A stretch of 64,000 bases of DNA. Origin: Flavobacterium rakeshii (GTDB lineage Bacteria; Bacteroidota; Bacteroidia; Flavobacteriales; Flavobacteriaceae). The stretch is taken from assembly GCF_009741375.1 (NCBI RefSeq), contig NZ_WOWP01000024.1:186001-250000 (forward strand), in the 5' to 3' direction. The position numbers and the translations under genes were made by a program. Numbering within the stretch: position 1 is the first letter of the stretch; each line of letters opens with the position of its first letter. Of this stretch, positions 57,671 through 64,000 are shown piece after piece. The notes below the pieces were generated by a model. That model searched no databases and had not been told where the DNA came from. It was given only the letters and a program-made list of their open reading frames with translations.

Positions 57671-58698
57671 TAGCTTAATGGTATGGTAAGGGTTACTTTA
57701 TAATACTTTGCATTCTGCTCTATATCCATACTATGATTTTCAGGATACAGAATATTTAATCTTTGGCTTATATTTTTATTTCCTATACCGTGCTCATCAT
57801 AACTTTGTGTAACACCATACTTGTTTGCAGCAGTAAAAATAAGTCTTCCTGCCTCTGTTTTTACTTCTATAATTATAGGATTATCATAATCATCGGTAAT
57901 ACCATGCTTAAAAGCATTTTCAAGAAAATGTATTAGCAACAGCGAAGGTATTTTGTAAGCATACAGGTTATTAGGATATGTAAAGGTTATGGCTATTTTG
58001 CCATCAAACCGTCTTTTAAAAAGGTCAATATAGTTTTGAAGAAATAGCATCTCATCTTTCAACAGTACCATGTCGTTCTCACTTTCATATGTAACATAGC
58101 GCAGCATTTCAGATAGTTTCAGGATATCAGCCGCCACTTCGGGGTTTGTATCATACAAATCAGAATAAAAACCGTTTAACGAATTAAACAAAAAATGCGG
58201 ACTCAGCTGGTTTTTAAGCGCCTGCAGTTCGGCATGTTTTTTTTCTACAATTAGGCGATTAACCTGTGCATTGGTATTCCACAAATATTTCATAAAATAC
58301 CCCACAAGGCTAAACAAAAGAATTCTTATAGAATAATAAGAGTTATCGTATATATAATATAGTGGATTAAGATCTCGTACATCATAATTATGATAACCTG
58401 TTATTTTAAAAAGGATTACCTCCTCATAAACAAAGCGTATAGCCGGGAATAATATTATGAGCCCAAATTGTGCCACTATTAATAAGCGCCATTTTTTATT
58501 AGGAATCGTTTTTGGACAGATAAGCAGATAGTTACAATAAAAAATAAGAAGCTCCAGCAAAAGAAAACCTACATTCTGTAAAATACTCCATGTAGTATCT
58601 AAATCTTTATAAATCGTTATACTCTTTAAAAGTTGTTCAAGCCCCACAAAAAGGATCCAGAATATAGCATGATACTGTATTTCTTTTTTCTTACTCAT
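57670..58698 (-). CDS. LytS/YehU-type sensor histidine kinase
   Basis: 342 residues. Four membrane helices are within about 1-135. The His_kinase domain has LKNQLSPHFLFNSLNGFYSDL, with the phospho-accepting His in SPHFLFN. The ATPase part has LLLIHFLENAFKHGI (N box) and HGIGNKNISQRLNILY. No extracellular ligand domain is seen, so the signal is probably sensed within the membrane or through a partner. It is paired with the LytTR regulator and divergent from the TonB-dependent-receptor-like gene. Confidence 0.92.
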   Translation of the reverse strand: MSKKKEIQYHAIFWILFVGLEQLLKSITIYKDLDTTWSILQNVGFLLLELLIFYCNYLLICPKTIPNKKWRLLIVAQFGLIILFPAIRFVYEEVILFKITGYHNYDVRDLNPLYYIYDNSYYSIRILLFSLVGYFMKYLWNTNAQVNRLIVEKKHAELQALKNQLSPHFLFNSLNGFYSDLYDTNPEVAADILKLSEMLRYVTYESENDMVLLKDEMLFLQNYIDLFKRRFDGKIAITFTYPNNLYAYKIPSLLLIHFLENAFKHGITDDYDNPIIIEVKTEAGRLIFTAANKYGVTQSYDEHGIGNKNISQRLNILYPENHSMDIEQNAKYYKVTLTIPLS

Positions 58699-58901
58699 AG
58701 TGCTAAAGTAGTGCTTATACTAAATGTAGGCAGGCATTTTGTTCAAACAGGCAAAAATACAGGACAAATACCATTTTTAAGACAACTAAACCGAAAATAA
58801 CACATTATAACCGTTTTGTTTTACAAATAGGCAGGTTGGCACCAAACACAATTTATTTGTAAACATACAACGTAACATTGTAGTATAAAATTAATACAAC
58901 A

Positions 58902-61274
58902 ATGAAAAAAATACTATTTATTACGCTTATACTTTTCACCACGGTATCAGCATTAGCACAAACTAAGATTAAAGGTGTAGTGAAAGAACAGAATACCAAC
59001 AGTGTTTCCTTTGCATCTGTATATGTTACCCATGAAGATACCACGATAGCTTATACTGAAACCGATGATGCGGGCAGCTATACACTAAACATCCCTGCCA
59101 AATTCACTATCGGCACCCTTACCGTCAGTTTTCTTGGCTTTGTTACCTATACGCAGGAAATTAGTATAATTAATCTGCCTCAGGAAATAAATATCATTCT
59201 TACTCCACAACAGGAGCAGCTTAATGAAATAGTAATAGATGTGCAACAAAAAGCCATGAGCATGAAAGGCGATAAAACTATTTTTAACGTTGAGGCTGCG
59301 GGTATAGGCAACGGCAATAACGGACTTGAAACTATACAACTTGTACCAGGCATGCATCTTGATAAAGATGAAAATTTGGTATATAGAGGTAGTGCTGACC
59401 TACAAATAATGATTAACAGAAAAAAAAGCCTATTAACCGGCGATGCCCTACGCGAATATATAAGATCTTTAAAAGGATCTGATATTAAATCTATTGAAAT
59501 CATATCACAACCCTCTGCTCGATATGAAGCAGCAGGAACGGCGGGCATAATAAACATTGTACTTAAAAAAAATTATATGAGGGGGCTTTCGGGCAGTGTA
59601 AATACAGCAGCATATTATGGTGAATATTTTAAAAACCAGCAAGGAGGAAGATTATTTTACAACGATTCGTTTTGGACTATTACAGCAAATGGCTCGTACT
59701 ACAACGGTGAATCAGTTAACCACAGACACATAAAGCAATCCATAGCCATCGAAGAAGGCGAAAGAATTATTGATCAGTATAACACCTGGTTACCAGTCAC
59801 AAAATCGGGAAGTTTTAACACTGCGATTGAGCGTAAAATTAACCGGAATCAGGTAATTAGTACCGAGTGGCAGTATTATAAAGTAAGCTGTACTGAAACG
59901 ACTAATGGCTACACTAACGAATACCTTAACAATACACCACAAAACAGGGTAAACCTCAGTCAGCACTTTAATGCACCCGAGAGCCGTGTAAGCGGCAATC
60001 TTTTTTACAATTTTACTTCAGACAGCCTCGCCACCAAACTTGACCTACAGGCAAATTTTGCACAATACAGTACAGAGCGAAATGGTTTTCAGCGTAATGA
60101 TTATGCCGATGAAACATACCTGAATCTGGATGGTAAAAATAAAACAGCATACACCATTACTAATGTTCAGGCTGATTTTAATCAAAAGCTTACCAATAAC
60201 ATCAATCTTGAAACCGGAGCTAAATATGCCTACGTAAAAATGGACTATTACAACGGCTATGAAGCTAATAATACAGCCCTTTTGTTTATACCGGACAGCC
60301 TGCTGGTAAATGATTTTAAGTATAATGAGAAGCTGGCAAGTGTGTATTTACAGGCTTCAGCCGAATTTGGATATTGGAATGTGCAGGCTGGACTAAGAGC
60401 AGAATATTACAGATTTACAGCAGCATCACCATTAAACGCACAGGTAAACAAGGGCGAATACACCAATTTGTTTCCTTCATTTTCATTTGGTTACAAAAAT
60501 GAGAACCACCAGTACCAGTTTAGCTACAGCAGAAGGATAGGCAGACCAGATTACCTATCACTGAACCCTTACTATCAGTATATAGATGCCTACACACTAC
60601 AAACAGGAAATTCTGCGCTAAGCCCACAGTATTACAACAGTTTTCAGTTGAATTATATCTACAAAAGCATGCTTAACATTAGTCTTTATGGATATTTGTT
60701 TAAAAACGGTTTCACACAAGTTATAAATTATCAGCGTGATAAAAACTATAATATTACTTATGATGCCAATGCAGCAAACGGCAATAGGTTTGGGGTTTCG
60801 GTTTCTGTACCTTACCAGCCTGTTAAATGGTGGACCGTACAACTAAGCTTAGATACATACCTCAATAGTGAAAAATCAGACATTGAAAACTTTACCTATA
60901 AGGGTACCGGTTATGGCTATGATATTAACCTATATCAGGGTATTGAGTTAAAAGGTGACTGGAAACTAACTGCAAATGGTTTTTACAACGGACGATCTAT
61001 CACACCAAACGGTTTCTCTAAAGCCACCTATGACATCAGCCTTTCGGGTAAAAAAAGTTTACTGAACAAGAAACTGGTGCTGACTGCCGGATGTTCTAAT
61101 ATATTAAAGAAAAGCATTTACAATCATACCACCCAGGTTAATAATGTATCTACAGACTGGACTAACCGCTGGGAAACCCGTCGATTTTTTGTGCAGGCTA
61201 CCTATTATTTTGGATCTGGTAAGAGTAAAGAGGTTAAGTCTGCCTCACTTGATGAAGAAACTACCAGAATATAA
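58902..61274 (+). CDS. TonB-dependent-receptor-like outer membrane protein (CarboxypepD-reg + plug + barrel)
   Basis: 790 residues. A signal peptide (MKKILFITLILFTTVSALAQ) is followed by a carboxypeptidase-regulatory-like domain (about 22-105, KIKGVVKEQNTNSVSFASVYV), a plug-like domain (about 115-215) and a long beta-barrel part. There is no clear TonB-box, and it is shorter than SusC-type receptors. It fits the 'outer membrane beta-barrel protein' family. No SusD partner is nearby. It is divergent from the LytTR two-component genes, which may control it. Confidence 0.85.
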   Translation: MKKILFITLILFTTVSALAQTKIKGVVKEQNTNSVSFASVYVTHEDTTIAYTETDDAGSYTLNIPAKFTIGTLTVSFLGFVTYTQEISIINLPQEINIILTPQQEQLNEIVIDVQQKAMSMKGDKTIFNVEAAGIGNGNNGLETIQLVPGMHLDKDENLVYRGSADLQIMINRKKSLLTGDALREYIRSLKGSDIKSIEIISQPSARYEAAGTAGIINIVLKKNYMRGLSGSVNTAAYYGEYFKNQQGGRLFYNDSFWTITANGSYYNGESVNHRHIKQSIAIEEGERIIDQYNTWLPVTKSGSFNTAIERKINRNQVISTEWQYYKVSCTETTNGYTNEYLNNTPQNRVNLSQHFNAPESRVSGNLFYNFTSDSLATKLDLQANFAQYSTERNGFQRNDYADETYLNLDGKNKTAYTITNVQADFNQKLTNNINLETGAKYAYVKMDYYNGYEANNTALLFIPDSLLVNDFKYNEKLASVYLQASAEFGYWNVQAGLRAEYYRFTAASPLNAQVNKGEYTNLFPSFSFGYKNENHQYQFSYSRRIGRPDYLSLNPYYQYIDAYTLQTGNSALSPQYYNSFQLNYIYKSMLNISLYGYLFKNGFTQVINYQRDKNYNITYDANAANGNRFGVSVSVPYQPVKWWTVQLSLDTYLNSEKSDIENFTYKGTGYGYDINLYQGIELKGDWKLTANGFYNGRSITPNGFSKATYDISLSGKKSLLNKKLVLTAGCSNILKKSIYNHTTQVNNVSTDWTNRWETRRFFVQATYYFGSGKSKEVKSASLDEETTRI

Positions 61275-61305
61275 AAAAAGCGACATTGTAAATAATGTCG
61301 CTTTT
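61274..61305 (+). terminator. Terminator of the TonB-dependent-receptor-like gene
   Basis: AAAGCGACATT (61277-61287) pairs with AATGTCGCTTT (61293-61303), a 5-nt loop, and a T tract. It also reads as a hairpin after tRNA-Val on the minus strand. Confidence 0.9.
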
Positions 61306-61310
61306 TGTTG

Positions 61311-61385
61311 TGGGCGATGAGGGATTCGAACCCCCGACCCCCTCGGTGTAAACGAGGTGCTCTGAACCAACTGAGCTAATCGCCC
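61311..61385 (-). tRNA. tRNA-Val (anticodon UAC)
   Basis: 75-nt cloverleaf on the minus strand. The acceptor stem GGGCGAT pairs with ATCGCCC. The D-arm is GCTC...GAGC with AGTTGGTTCA, and the anticodon stem CCTCG/CGAGG holds the loop TTTACAC, giving TAC at 34-36. The T-arm carries GGTTCGAATCC. The discriminator is A and CCA is not encoded. It decodes GUA/GUG-type Val codons. Confidence 0.97.
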
Positions 61386-61478
61386 GATATGTCTGCAATT
61401 CTGCCCCTATATTTAGTTCCTTATTGCGAGTGCAAATATAGAGTGTTTTTTTGTATTTGCAAACATTATTTTAAAAAA

Positions 61479-62693
61479 TTATAAAATTTCTGCTACCACA
61501 AATGTACTTCCACCTACATAAACAAAATCATTTTCATCGGCATCTGCCAATGCGTTTTCATAAGCATCTGCAACAGAATAATATACACCCCCTTTCAAAT
61601 CGTAACCTAAAAATTTCTCCTGAAGATTTTTTTCATCAAGACCACGCATAACATTTGGTTTACAAAAATAATAAATGGCATTTTTTGGCATTAAAGGTAA
61701 AATTTCGGTCAGGTCTTTATCATTCACCACTCCAAAAACAATTCTTAAATCCTTAAATTTTTGCTGCGCTATCTGATTAAGTACAATTTTTAGTCCGTGA
61801 CTGTTATGTGCCGTATCACAAACCGCTGTAGGGTTTTGATGTATTACCTGCCATCTACCCATAAAACCAGTATTTTTTACCACATTTAGCAACCCGTTTA
61901 CCAAGGCTTCTTCTGTAATATCAAAATAGTGCTTTAAAACATTTATGGTTGCTAAAACCGTTTTCCTGTTCTGCTTTTGGTAGTCCCCTGTAAGATCCGA
62001 CTCATACACCGGAAAATTTACATCAGAAGCAAAAGTTATATCCGACTGCATTTCCTTTGCTTTGGTTTCAAAAACCGCCTTGGTTTCGGGAGTGTACTCC
62101 CCTATAACTACCGGAACATTATTTTTAATAATACCCGCTTTCTCAAAAGCTATTTTCTCCAAGGTATTACCAAGAAACTGAGTATGATCAAAACCTATAT
62201 TGGTTATAACCGAAACCAACGGAGTTACAATATTAGTAGAATCCAGCCTGCCTCCCATTCCGGTTTCAACAATAGCTACATCTACTTTCTCTTTGGTAAA
62301 ATAATCGAATGCCAAACCAACGGTCATTTCAAAAAAACTAAGCTGACTGGCTTCAAAAAAACGTTTATTCTTATCCATGAAATCCATTACAAATTCCTTA
62401 GATATATCCTCTCCGTTTATTTTTATACGCTCCCTAAAATCCTTTAAGTGCGGCGAAGTATACAAACCTACCTTATACCCTGCCTCCTGTAATATGGAAG
62501 CCAGCATATTTGATACCGACCCCTTACCGTTTGTACCTGCAACATGAACCGATTTAAACCCGTTCTCAGGGTTATTTAAATGCTTTGCCAGTAATAGCGT
62601 ATTGGTAAGATCTTTTTTAAATGCAGAAGCCCCCTGTGTTTGGTACATGGGTAACTGATTGAACATCCACTCTATGGTTTCCTGATATGTCAT
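61479..62693 (-). CDS. folC: Bifunctional folylpolyglutamate/dihydrofolate synthase
   Basis: 404 residues from ATG 62693 (MTYQETIEWMFNQLPMYQTQG). The frame also opens at ATG 62726, but that codon lies in the stem of a terminator hairpin, so it is not used. Motifs: HVAGTNGKGSVSNMLASIL (P-loop, about 44-62), VAIVETGMGGRLDSTN (the FolC signature region) and TAHNSHGLK near the C-terminal domain. It adds glutamate to folates and, in the bifunctional form, joins dihydropteroate and glutamate. It follows the dehydrogenase gene on the same strand but is separated from it by the terminator. Confidence 0.93.
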   Translation of the reverse strand: MTYQETIEWMFNQLPMYQTQGASAFKKDLTNTLLLAKHLNNPENGFKSVHVAGTNGKGSVSNMLASILQEAGYKVGLYTSPHLKDFRERIKINGEDISKEFVMDFMDKNKRFFEASQLSFFEMTVGLAFDYFTKEKVDVAIVETGMGGRLDSTNIVTPLVSVITNIGFDHTQFLGNTLEKIAFEKAGIIKNNVPVVIGEYTPETKAVFETKAKEMQSDITFASDVNFPVYESDLTGDYQKQNRKTVLATINVLKHYFDITEEALVNGLLNVVKNTGFMGRWQVIHQNPTAVCDTAHNSHGLKIVLNQIAQQKFKDLRIVFGVVNDKDLTEILPLMPKNAIYYFCKPNVMRGLDEKNLQEKFLGYDLKGGVYYSVADAYENALADADENDFVYVGGSTFVVAEIL

Positions 62694-62696
62694 AAT

Positions 62697-62727
62697 AAAA
62701 AAATGACAGATAAAAATATCTGTCATT
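62697..62727 (-). terminator. Terminator of the amino acid dehydrogenase gene
   Basis: A 10-bp perfect stem (AATGACAGAT, 62702-62711, with 62718-62727), a 6-nt loop, and on the minus strand a run of seven T. It lies between the dehydrogenase stop and the folC start. Confidence 0.88.
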
Positions 62728-62751
62728 AAATGTATAAAATTTAAAGATGTG

Positions 62752-63978
62752 TTACACCAGTTGTTTTAAAGCAATTTCAAAAGCAGTATTGCTTATGTTT
62801 AGCTTAGAACTGTTTTGCTCGTGTACTCTTTCAATTGCTTTTCTAATAGTTTCAGATGTATCGTTAAATACAGCCTCATCTGTCATGCCTACTTTTTTCT
62901 CCATAAAGTAAGCAAATACTCTTGCCATACCACAGTTAGAGATAAAGTCTGGAATAAGACTCACTTTACTGTCTGTCTCTTCCATAATAGGACCAAAGAA
63001 AATTTCTTTGTCAGCAAACGGTACGTTAGCACCACAAGAAATAACTTCAAGACCAGAAGCAATCATGTTATCAATTTGATCTTTAGTAACCAGTCTTGAC
63101 GCTGCACAAGGAGCAAATATTTCTGCACCTGTTTTCCATATCTTATCGTTGATTTCCTCAAACGGAATCATATTATCTGCAACAAGCTTGTTACCGTCTT
63201 TGTTAAGAAAAAGCTCTCTTATTTCTTCAAAAGAGAATCCGTTCTCATTTAGAAGACCTCCGTCACGATCAATAATACCAATAACTTTAGCTCCCATTTC
63301 TGCAAGGTAGAAAGCCGCTGCCGAACCTACGTTACCAAAGCCCTGAACGATTGCTTTTTTACCTTTTACATCACCACCATAAATAGCGTAGAAATGACGT
63401 ACAGCCTCTGCAACACCATAACCGGTAATCATATCGGCAACAGTATATTTTCTGTTAACATCAGGTGAGAATGTAGCATTCTCTATTACTTTAACAACAC
63501 CTTGTCTTAACTGACCGATGCGGTTAATTTTATCGGCCTCGCTTGGCTTGAAGTGTCCGTTAAAAACACCTTCCTGCGGATGCCATACCCCACACTCTTC
63601 AGTCATAGGGATTACTTCATGAATTTCATCAACGTTAAGGTCACCACCTGTACCATAGTAACTTTTTAAAAGCGGAGAAACAGCTTTATACCAACGCTGT
63701 AGTACTCCTTTTTTTCTTGGGTCAGCCGGATCAAAATTAATTCCTGATTTAGCACCTCCAATAGCAGGTCCCGAAACCGTAAATTTAACTTCCATAGTTT
63801 TTGCAAGAGAAAGCACCTCGTTCATATCAAGTCCTTTTCTCATGCGGGTACCACCACCGGCAGCACCTCCCCTTAGGGAATTAATTACTGTCCATCCTTC
63901 TGCTTCTGTCTCAGAATCTTTCCAGTTAAAAACTATTTCAGGCTGTTTATTTTCGAATTTCTTTAATAAATCTTTCAT
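62752..63978 (-). CDS. Glu/Leu/Phe/Val family amino acid dehydrogenase (glutamate dehydrogenase-like)
   Basis: 408 residues. The substrate-binding domain has GGAAGGGTRMRKGLDMNEVLSLAKTMEVKFTVSGPAIGGAKSGI, where the Lys of MEVKF and of GGAKSG are the family's substrate-site residues. GTGGDLNVDE follows. The dinucleotide-binding domain has VQGFGNVGSAAAFYLAEMGAKVIGIIDRDG (about 216-245). It oxidatively deaminates an amino acid, probably glutamate, with NAD(P). It is shorter than the hexameric GDHs of about 450 residues. The substrate was not proven. The ATG is at 63978; the promoter lies beyond the window. Confidence 0.88.
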   Translation of the reverse strand: MKDLLKKFENKQPEIVFNWKDSETEAEGWTVINSLRGGAAGGGTRMRKGLDMNEVLSLAKTMEVKFTVSGPAIGGAKSGINFDPADPRKKGVLQRWYKAVSPLLKSYYGTGGDLNVDEIHEVIPMTEECGVWHPQEGVFNGHFKPSEADKINRIGQLRQGVVKVIENATFSPDVNRKYTVADMITGYGVAEAVRHFYAIYGGDVKGKKAIVQGFGNVGSAAAFYLAEMGAKVIGIIDRDGGLLNENGFSFEEIRELFLNKDGNKLVADNMIPFEEINDKIWKTGAEIFAPCAASRLVTKDQIDNMIASGLEVISCGANVPFADKEIFFGPIMEETDSKVSLIPDFISNCGMARVFAYFMEKKVGMTDEAVFNDTSETIRKAIERVHEQNSSKLNISNTAFEIALKQLV

Positions 63979-64000
63979 TCGTTGAATTTTTATAAATCGG

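Overview
The window is a chromosomal segment from a gliding-type member of the Flavobacteriaceae, most like Flavobacterium. The evidence is the conserved porV-porU-gldJ block of the type IX secretion system (T9SS), several proteins with T9SS C-terminal sorting domains, AT-rich DNA, repeated Bacteroidota-type -7 promoter boxes (TAnnTTTG), and housekeeping genes with flavobacterial architecture: short Adk, two-lipoyl PdhC, single-chain GcvP. No phage, insertion sequence, CRISPR array or rRNA was seen. One tRNA (Val, UAC) is present.

Layout. 1-4.9 kb: the start of an S46 dipeptidyl-peptidase, a small membrane protein, and an hpt-adk-CNNM/CBS-obgE operon on the minus strand. 5.1-8.8 kb: two related T9SS substrates, with one and three copies of a ~186-residue unit, flanking a PagL-like lipid A deacylase. 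8.9-16.6 kb: a helical-repeat protein, an MFS exporter, a GH130 enzyme, purK-purE with a small lipoprotein, and an M3 metallopeptidase. 16.6-21.1 kb: a GbsR/MarR-type regulator flanked on both sides by the same TGAAAGTTT-type operator, then four small membrane proteins forming two paralogous pairs, a TIGR01777 epimerase, and a convergent UbiA-like protein. This is the least explained part of the window. 21.2-30.5 kb: gcvP, a truncated haemoglobin, a KAS III enzyme, surface polysaccharide genes (flippase, methyltransferase, GT2) and an MlaE/MlaF lipid transporter pair.

30.5-35 kb holds a 1251-residue gliding-type (type B sorting domain) adhesin-like protein, preceded by a 210-residue miniature copy that has lost almost the whole middle. 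35.4-42.2 kb: mannose-1-phosphate guanylyltransferase, a SprT-like protein, an SDR enzyme, an M28 peptidase, an LRR protein, then pdhA-pdhC. 42.4-50.8 kb: porV and porU (minus strand), divergent gldJ, and murF. 50.8-54.6 kb: a TetR regulator with a 30-bp perfect palindrome at its promoter, a small CxxC protein, an MFS exporter, and a Crp-family regulator with an NAD-dependent epimerase. 54.7-64 kb: a periplasmic aspartyl protease, a sulfurtransferase, a LytTR two-component pair divergent from a TonB-dependent-receptor-like protein, tRNA-Val, folC and a glutamate-type dehydrogenase.

The genes connect in several ways. PorU and PorV would process and attach the sorting-domain proteins encoded at 5.1, 6.8 and 30.6 kb, and GldJ belongs to the gliding/T9SS motor. 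Several start codons were moved inward because the longest frame begins inside a promoter -7 box or a terminator hairpin (hpt, gcvP, the UbiA-like gene, folC). All function calls come from reading motifs by eye; no database search was run.
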